Origin: Bolinopsis microptera
Lineage: Eukaryota; Ctenophora; Tentaculata; Lobata; Bolinopsidae
Assembly (NCBI RefSeq): GCF_026151205.1
Contig: NC_087074.1
Span: forward strand, 15,606,962 to 15,670,961
Length of the DNA stretch: 64,000 nt
Direction of reading: 5' to 3'
Positions 57,501 to 64,000 of the stretch are shown piece after piece (within the stretch, counting starts at the first letter, position 1; the number at the start of each line of letters is the position of its first letter). The notes beneath the pieces were generated by a model. The model did no database searches. It was not told where the DNA came from and saw nothing but the letters and a program-made list of their open reading frames with translations. Both the position numbers and the translations under genes were made by a program.

Positions 57501-60500
57501 ATGGGCCGAAAAGGGGCATTTTCGGGTGTTTTCAAATTTGAGATTTCAAAGCCAGATTTTCGGCTTTAGTTGGCTGGGACATGCCCAAATTGGTGTGGGT
57601 GAGTTGCATAGAGGTAGTACAAGTGTGATCCGTTGCAGAAATCCGGGTTCCCAAGATTCAAAATGACTTGAAAAGATTTTGTAAAAAATTGGAGACATTT
57701 TGGAATCCATGGGAATTTTTTGGAGACATCCATATTTCGCCCTAAAACGTCTCCGATGAGTTTGGTTGGCACCCTAGTTGATCTGGAAGTACGTTACCAG
57801 TTATTTGGGGCCTTCAGGGGGAAAATGGGCCGAAAAATGGGCCGAAAAGGGGCATTTTCGGGTGTTTTCAAATTTGAGATTTCAAAGCCAGATTTTCGGC
57901 TTTAGTTGGCTGGGACATGCCCAAATTGGTGTGGGTGAGTTGCATAGAGGTAGTACAAGTGTGATCCGTTGCAGAAATCCGGGTTCCCAAGATTCAAAAT
58001 GACTTGAAAAGATTTTGTAAAAAATTGGAGACATTTTGGAATCCATGGGAATTTTTTGGAGACATCCATATTTCGCCCTAAAACGTCTCCAATGAGTTTG
58101 GTTGGCACCCTGGTTGATCTGGAAGTACGTTACCAGTTATTTGGGGCCTTCAGGGGGGAAAATGGGCCGAAAAATGGGCCGAAAAGGGGCATTTTCGGGT
58201 GTTTTCAAATTTGAGATTTCAAAGCCAGATTTTCGGCTTTAGTTGGCTGGGCTCTGGGACATGCCCAAATTGGTGTGGGTGAGTTGCATAGAGGTAGTAC
58301 AAGTGTGATCCGTTGCAGAAATCCGGGTTCCCAAGATTCAAAATGACTTGAAAAGATTTTGTAAAAAATTGGAGACATTTTGGAATCCATGGGAATTTTT
58401 TGGAGACATCCATATTTCGCCCTAAAACGTCTCCGATGAGTTTGGTTGGCACCCTGGTTGATCTGGAAGTACGTTACCAGTTATTTGGGGCCTTCAGGGG
58501 CGAAAATGGGCCGAAAAATGGGCCGAAAGGGGCATTTTCGGGTGTTTTCAAATTTGAGATTTCAAAGCCAGATTTTCGGCTTTAGTTGGCTGGGACATGC
58601 CCAAATTGGTGTGGGTGAGTTGCATAGAGGTAGTACAAGTGTGATCCGTTGCAGAAATTCGGGTTCCCAAGATTCAAAATGACTTGAAAAGATTTTATAA
58701 AAAATTGGAGACATTTTGGAATCCATGGGAATTTTTTGGAGACATCCATATTTCGCCCTAAAACGTCTCCAATGAGTTTGGTTGGCACCCTGGTTGATCT
58801 GGAAGTACGTTACCAGTTATTTGGGGCCTTCAGGGGCGAAAATGGGCCGAAAAATGGGCCGAAAAGGGGCATTTTCGGGTGTTTTCAAATTTGAGATTTC
58901 AAAGCCAGATTTTCGGCTTTAGTTGGCTGGGACATGCCCAAATTGGTGTGGGTGAGTTGCATAGAGGTAGTACAAGTGTGATCCGTTGCAGAAATCCGGA
59001 TTCCCAAGATTCAAAATGACTTGAAAAGATTTTGTAAAAAATTGGAGACATTTTGGAATCCATGGGAATTTTTTGGAGACATCCATATTTCGCCCTAAAA
59101 CGTCTCCGATGAGTTTGGTTGGCACCCTGGTTGATCCGGAAGTACGTTACCAGTTATTTGGGGCCTTCAGGGGCGAAAATGGGCCGAAAAATGGGCCGAA
59201 AGGGGCATTTTCGGGTGTTTTCAAATTTGAGATTTCAAAGCCAGATTTTCGGCTTTAGTTGGCTGGGACATGCCCAAATTGGTGTGGGTGAGTTGCATAG
59301 AGGTAGTACAAGTGTGATCCGTTGCAGAAATCCGGATTCCCAAGATTCAAAATGACTTGAAAAGATTTTGTAAAAAATTGGAGACATTTTGGAATCCATG
59401 GGAATTTTTTGGATACATCCATATTTCGCCCTAAAACGTCTCCGATGAGTTTGGTTGGCACCCTGGTTGATCCGGAAGTACGTTACCAGTTATTTGGGGC
59501 CTTCAGGGGCGAAAATGGGCCGAAAAATGGGCCGAAAGGGGCATTTTCGGGTGTTTTCAAATTTGAGATTTCAAAGCCAGATTTTCGGCTTTAGTTGGCT
59601 GGGACATGCCCAAATTGGTGTGGGTGAGTTGCATAGAGGTAGTACAAGTGTGATCCGTTGCAGAAATTCGGGTTCCCAAGATTCAAAATGACTTGAAAAG
59701 ATTTTGTAAAAAATTGGAGACATTTTGGAATCCATGGGAATTTTTTGGAGACATCCATATTTCGCCCTAAAACGTCTCCAATGAGTTTGGTTGGCACCCT
59801 GGTTGATCTGGAAGTACGTTACCAGTTATTTGGGGCCTTCAGGGGCGAAAATGGGCCGAAAAATGGGCCAAAAGGGGGCATTTTCGGGTGTTTTCAAATT
59901 TGAGATTTCAAAGCCAGATTTTCGGCTTTAGTTGGCTGGGACATGCCCAAATTGGTGTGGGTGAGTTGCATAGAGGTAGTACAAGTGTGATCCGTTGCAG
60001 AAATCCGGATTCCCAAGATTCAAAATGACTTGAAAAGATTTTGTAAAAAATTGGAGACATTTTGGAATCCATGGGAATTTTTTGGATACATCCATATTTC
60101 GCCCTAAAACGTCTCCGATGAGTTTGGTTGGCACCCTGGTTGATCCGGAAGTACGTTACCAGTTATTTGGGGCCTTCAGGGGCGAAAATGGGCCGAAAAA
60201 TGGGCCGAAAGGGGCATTTTCGGGTGTTTTCAAATTTGAGATTTCAAAGCCAGATTTTCGGCTTTAGTTGGCTGGGACATGCCCAAATTGGTGTGGGTGA
60301 GTTGCATAGAGGTAGTACAAGTGTGATCCGTTGCAGAAATTCGGGTTCCCAAGATTCAAAATGACTTGAAAAGATTTTGTAAAAAATTGGAGACATTTTG
60401 GAATCCATGGGAATTTTTTGGAGACATCCATATTTCGCCCTAAAACGTCTCCAATGAGTTTGGTTGGCACCCTGGTTGATCTGGAAGTACGTTACCAGTT

Positions 60501-63451
60501 ATTTGGGGCCTTCAGGGGCGAAAATGGGCCGAAAAATGGGCCAAAAGGGGGCATTTTCGGGTGTTTTCAAATTTGAGATTTCAAAGCCAGATTTTCGGCT
60601 TTAGTTGGCTGGGACATGCCAAAATTGGTATGGGTGAGTTGCATAGAGGTAGTACAAGTAACTGGTAACGTTCTTCCAGATCAACCAGGGTGCCAACCAA
60701 AATCATTGGAGACGTTTTAGGGCGAAATATGGATGTCTCCAAAAAATTCCCATGGATTCCAAAATGTCTCCAATTTTTTACAAAATCTTTTCAAGTCATT
60801 TTGAATCTTGGGAACCCGGATTTCTGCAACGGATCACACTTGTACTACCTCTATGCAACTCACCCACACCAATTTGGGCATGTCCCAGCCAACTAAAGCC
60901 GAAAATCTGGCTTTGAAATCTCAAATTTGAAAACACCCGAAAATGCCACTTTTCGGCCCATTTTTCGGCCCATTTTCGCCCCTGAAGGCCCCAAATAACT
61001 GGTAACGTACTTCCAGATCAACCAGGGTGCCAACCAAACTCATTGGAGACGTTTTAAGGCGAAATATGGATGTCTCCAAAAAATTCCCATGGATTCCAAA
61101 ATGTCTCCAATTTTTTACAAAATCTTTTCAAGTCATTTTGAATCTTGGGAACCCGGATTTCTGCAACGGATCACACTTGTACTACCTCTATGCAACTCAC
61201 CCACACCAATTTGGGCATGTCCCAGCCAACTAAAGCCGAAAATCTGGCTTTGAAATCTCAAATTTGAAAACACCCGAAAATGCCCCTTTTCGGCCCATTT
61301 TTCGGCCCATTTTCCCCCCTGAAGGCCCCAAATAACTGGTAACGTACTTCCAGATCAACTAGGGTGCCAACCAAACTCATCGGAGACGTTTTAGGGCGAA
61401 ATATGGATGTCTCCAAAAAATTCCCATGGATTCCAAAATGTCTCCAATTTTTTACAAAATCTTTTCAAGTCATTTTGAATCTTGGGAACCCGGATTTCTG
61501 CAACGGATCACACTTGTACTACCTCTATGCAACTCACCCACACCAATTTGGGCATGTCCCAGCCAACTAAAGCCGAAAATCTGGCTTTGAAATCTCAAAT
61601 TTGAAAACACCCGAAAATGCCCCTTTTCGGCCCATTTTACGGCCCATTTTCGCCCCTGAAGGCCCCAAATAACTGGTAACGTACTTCCAGATCAACCAGG
61701 GTGCCAACCAAACTCATTGGAGACGTTTTAGGGCGAAATATGGATGTCTCCAAAAAATTCCCATGGATTCCAAAATGTCTCCAATTTTTTACAAAATCTT
61801 TTCAAGTCATTTTGAATCTTGGGAACCCGGATTTCTGCAACGGATCACACTTGTACTACCTCTATGCAACTCACCCACACCAATTTGGGCATGTCCCAGC
61901 CAACTAAAGCCGAAAATCTGGCTTTGAAATCTCAAATTTGAAAACACCCGAAAATGCCCCTTTTCGGCCCATTTTTCGGCCCATTTTCGCCCCTGAAGGC
62001 CCCAAATAACTGGTAACGTACTTCCAGATCAACCAGGGTGCCAACCAAACTCATCGGAGACGTTTTAGGGCGAAATATGGATGTCTCCAAAAAATTCCCA
62101 TGGATTCCAAAATGTCTCCAATTTTTTACAAAATCTTTTCAAGTCATTTTGAATCTTGGGAACCCGGATTTCTGCAACGGATCACACTTGTACTACCTCT
62201 ATGCAACTCACCCACACCAATTTGGGCATGTCCCAGCCAACTAAAGCCGAAAATCTGGCTTTGAAATCTCAAATTTGAAAACACCCGAAAATGCCCCTTT
62301 TCGGCCCATTTTCCCCCCTGAAGGCCCCAAATACTTCCAGATCTACCAGGGTGTCAACTGTTAATGCCCTCCCTGGTCTATTAGGACAGTTAAAATTTCT
62401 TCTTATCTTGGAATTCCGGTTCCCAACGATGTTTTTCGATGAATTTCAGAATTTAAATTTTTGGCATATTTTATCTTCACCATCCTTTTTCACCGGTTCA
62501 AAAAACTTTCCTGTTATATTAGAACTGATAACTTGTAAGATAGATCAGTTTTAGGCTGTTTTGGGCGAAATCTGAAATTGAGAAAATGTCTCCATTTTGA
62601 GGAATCATTATATGAATGTGTTAGTTTTGGAGCGCGCTGAAACATTTTTATAGCAAAAGTGTCAAACAATACTGATAATTACACCAGGGCGCGCGCGCGT
62701 TCAAAAAGATCAATAAATGAACGCGCGATGCCATGTGCCCATAACATCATAACCCTGCAACAACAAAATAGGACGTTCTTCTGCGGCTGTTTCCTTGATA
62801 TGTTGATATAGCTACACAAGCTTGTTTATAGAACCACTCCAATGCAAAAATTAGACCTTATTTTACATAACGGATAATGAAGATGTTTGGCTAGATGAAT
62901 TTCCTGGGACATACTCCTCAGTCTTGTTTCCACACTTGTATTATCTTGATCGTGAAACTCTAGATAGTCGGCACGTACTCCATCCCATTACCGAAAGAAC
63001 GCATCATTTGTTATTACATGATCAGCGATCGTTCCAAAATTCCTAGGAAGGCTGGAGGGTATCAAGATTAGATACAATTAATTTTGTTTCATAGAATCAA
63101 ACTTTAGATTTCTTTAACTTGATTTATATTTTCAGGTCCTATAGATCCACGGGAGATGGGATGGATGTAAGTGAATGAGAAACTATTCCGTTAACTTAAC
63201 TGTTTATATAACATTCAGCCGCTTTAATGCTGCCAACTACTTTCTATTGCTCAGTGCAGTATAACAGAGTGTATCTTTGATTTCATATATTCTTATATTG
63301 ATCTAGCAAGTGTTACCCCCAACTCCTCCTTCTTCTCACAGTCCGTTTCTACGCTATCTGAGTCTCTAGGAATAGCTTACACAGCAGGAGAGCTCAGGAA
63401 CGTGCTAACTAGCTTACTGCAACAGAAACAGGATATCGAAACACAAAACAG
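47831..63451 (+). CDS. SNX29: SNX29-like RUN-domain sorting nexin, first 14 exons (continues past the window)
   Basis: Exons: 47831-48004, 48173-48269, 48417-48516, 48733-48929, 50177-50394, 50547-50617, 51160-51233, 51663-51710, 51943-52593, 52812-52899, 53061-53371, 53880-53967, 63136-63166, 63342-63451. Phases agree at all 13 junctions; about 752 codons. Exons 1-4 form a RUN domain (LEQSVLAVQQKYG, CRTLECVLLHHAKF, VWDLVSRFLAKSE, GRLRSWLRSALNDGLIEKYL, FYDDGSVMLDKE, LPGILSAVSTVLFSFDLD), close in order to human SNX29/RUNDC2A. A long acidic, Ser/Pro-rich linker follows (exons 5-12). Exon 14 (TAGELRNVLTSLLQQKQDIE) matches the start of the SNX29 coiled coil; the PX domain would lie beyond the window. 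Membrane-trafficking adaptor by family. The start ATG is supported by the three duplicated copies. Intron 12 (9.2 kb) holds the satellite element. Confidence 0.88.
48930..50176. other. SNX29 intron 4
   Basis: Non-coding, no strong repeat. It ends in TTTTACTTAAAG before exon 5, an AAG acceptor, weaker than the usual CAG/TAG. Confidence 0.6.
52224..52349 (+). repeat. Coding minisatellite in SNX29 exon 9
   Basis: About five degenerate 24-base units of the type GTGCCTCTAAAAGAAAGCA encode VPLKESS/VPLQENT/TVPLKESI/EPPKENI. The frame is kept, so the repeat lengthens the acidic linker without breaking it. Confidence 0.7.
54355..60660 (+). repeat. 337-bp satellite, forward block (about 18 units)
   Basis: The unit holds landmarks TTCGCCCTAAAACGTCTCC, GGTTGGCACCCTGGTTGATC, TTATTTGGGGCCTTCAGGGG, CCAGATTTTCGGCTTTAG and GACTTGAAAAGATTTTGTAA. 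Periods of 337, 336, 349 and 325 occur; the larger steps come from gain or loss of a 12-bp inner unit GGGCCGAAAAAT. Units are about 97-99% alike. Repeated 61-78-residue open frames on both strands are by-products of conservation, not genes. Confidence 0.97.
60661..62340 (-). repeat. 337-bp satellite, inverted block (about 5 units)
   Basis: Same unit in the opposite orientation, joined to the forward block at 60660 in mid-unit (GTAGTACAAGT then AACTGGTAACGTTCTTCC). After 62340 the sequence drifts into single-copy DNA and reaches the right inverted end at 62615. Confidence 0.97.
62624..63135. other. Rest of SNX29 intron 12
   Basis: Single-copy non-coding DNA with a GCGCGCGCGCG run (about 62689-62699). 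It ends in TTATATTTTCAG before exon 13. Confidence 0.6.
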
Positions 63452-64000
63452 GTTTAATTTTCAAATCGTTAGCTTTATAATTTAGACGCGAGTTATCGTA
63501 CTTGCGTGTACTAAGTTAATTGTGGCGCTATGATATGAGTCACCAAAAGTTTGGGTACTAATTTCGTCTTTTTAACAGAATAATTTTGTTGTTGAATTGG
63601 TAGTCTCTCTTAACATAAGTATCTCCATTAGACTTTCAATCACTATCGTAAAATGAAAATATCACTTAAAATCAAACAAGTCATATACATAATATTATCG
63701 TCCGTCAAAGAAATTAGAAGACTGAAAGTTTTTGGTGATTAAAGTTATTCTTCTCTTAATTTTAAGGATGTAGGCTCTCATAAGCAGGTCCGATATTAAG
63801 AGAGGCTATGATAAGAAGAAAAGTCGCACGATTTGCAGTGGCTTCCAGCACCTTGTCTACAACCTTGCAAAGGTCAAACAATTTGTCTAATAACTGTTGC
63901 CATAATTTTTGTTTATTGCTTACGAAATTTGGAAAAAGAAAACACGTCTGTTAATAAAGATGTTTTAAACAAATAAAGCAACCCTGACACGAACCATTGA
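63452..64000. other. SNX29 intron 14 (open to the window edge)
   Basis: It starts with donor GTTTAA. No further coiled-coil exon is convincing before the window ends. Confidence 0.5.

Larger units (their letters stand above)
54111..62615. mobile_element. 8.5-kb TIR element with 8-bp target duplication whose interior is a satellite array
   Basis: The left end is GATATTATGATTCCTCA then TATTTGGAGACATTTT. The right end, on the other strand, is CATATAATGATTCCTCA then AAATGGAGACATTTT. AATGTGTT flanks both ends (54103-54110 and 62616-62623). The 8-bp duplication fits hAT-type or related transposition. No transposase is seen. Nearly all the interior is a 337-bp satellite, and the unit contains TTGGAGACATTTTGGA, as in the end region, so the array probably grew from sub-terminal sequence. 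Confidence 0.82.

Noticed and set aside
54533-62244. Repeated 61-78-residue open frames (MPTKLIGDVLGRN..., METSIFRPKTSP...)
   Set aside because: Both strands of the 337-bp satellite are open by chance and copied with it; there are no gene signals and the array lies in an intron.
63766-63873. Further SNX29 exon after TTTTAAG
   Set aside because: No coiled-coil resemblance and a weak acceptor; it cannot be supported from sequence alone.
1-64000. tRNA or rRNA genes
   Set aside because: Reading for A/B-box pairs with a foldable cloverleaf and for conserved rRNA blocks gave nothing convincing. A covariance-model scan would decide; a high-scoring cloverleaf would overturn this.

Overview
This window is nuclear DNA of an invertebrate animal. 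Its genes are split by many short GT-AG introns, encode animal protein families (BRWD/PHIP, sphingolipid desaturase, flavin monooxygenase, SNX29), and lie in AT-rich DNA crowded with non-LTR retrotransposons, small hAT-type elements, one copia-type fossil and long tandem arrays. The family mix would suit a cnidarian or another early-branching or marine animal, but the species cannot be fixed from sequence alone.

Layout. 1-11.5 kb (+): the 3' half of a BRWD/PHIP chromatin reader (cryptic Tudor region, two bromodomains, basic serine-rich tail). Its 6.3-kb fifth intron is filled by about 90 copies of a roughly 51-bp minisatellite, split by a 1.5-kb TTAA-flanked DNA element. 13-18.2 kb: a G/C-run-terminated inverted-repeat element holding a nearly whole CR1/jockey-like LINE. 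19.6-23.1 kb (-): a complete seven-exon sphingolipid delta-4 desaturase (DEGS1-like, 323 aa). 25.7-27.2 kb (-): a single-exon flavin-containing monooxygenase. 29.7-38.7 kb: nested LINE fragments and hAT-type MITEs. 39.6-41.0 kb (+): a 442-aa KH-like ORF of unknown function. 38.8-48.6 kb: three copies of the 5' end of an SNX29-like gene, the last two separated by a partial copia fossil that itself holds an RTE-type LINE. 47.8-64 kb (+): the SNX29-like gene proper (14 exons in the window, continuing beyond it). Its 9.2-kb intron 12 holds an 8.5-kb element with terminal inverted repeats and an 8-bp target duplication, whose interior is a 337-bp satellite of 23 units that changes orientation.

The most notable signal is that tandem repeats grow on 3' splice sites. 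In the BRWD/PHIP gene each repeat unit is a copy of the splice acceptor plus the first 14 coding bases of the bromodomain exon, giving about 90 decoy acceptors, most followed by a stop codon five codons in. In the desaturase gene, intron 2 repeats a branch-point-like TTAAC motif about 12 times just upstream of its acceptor, and intron 4 repeats the TATTTTCAG acceptor itself. The host genes share no pathway; what links this region is heavy expansion of introns by mobile and tandem DNA.
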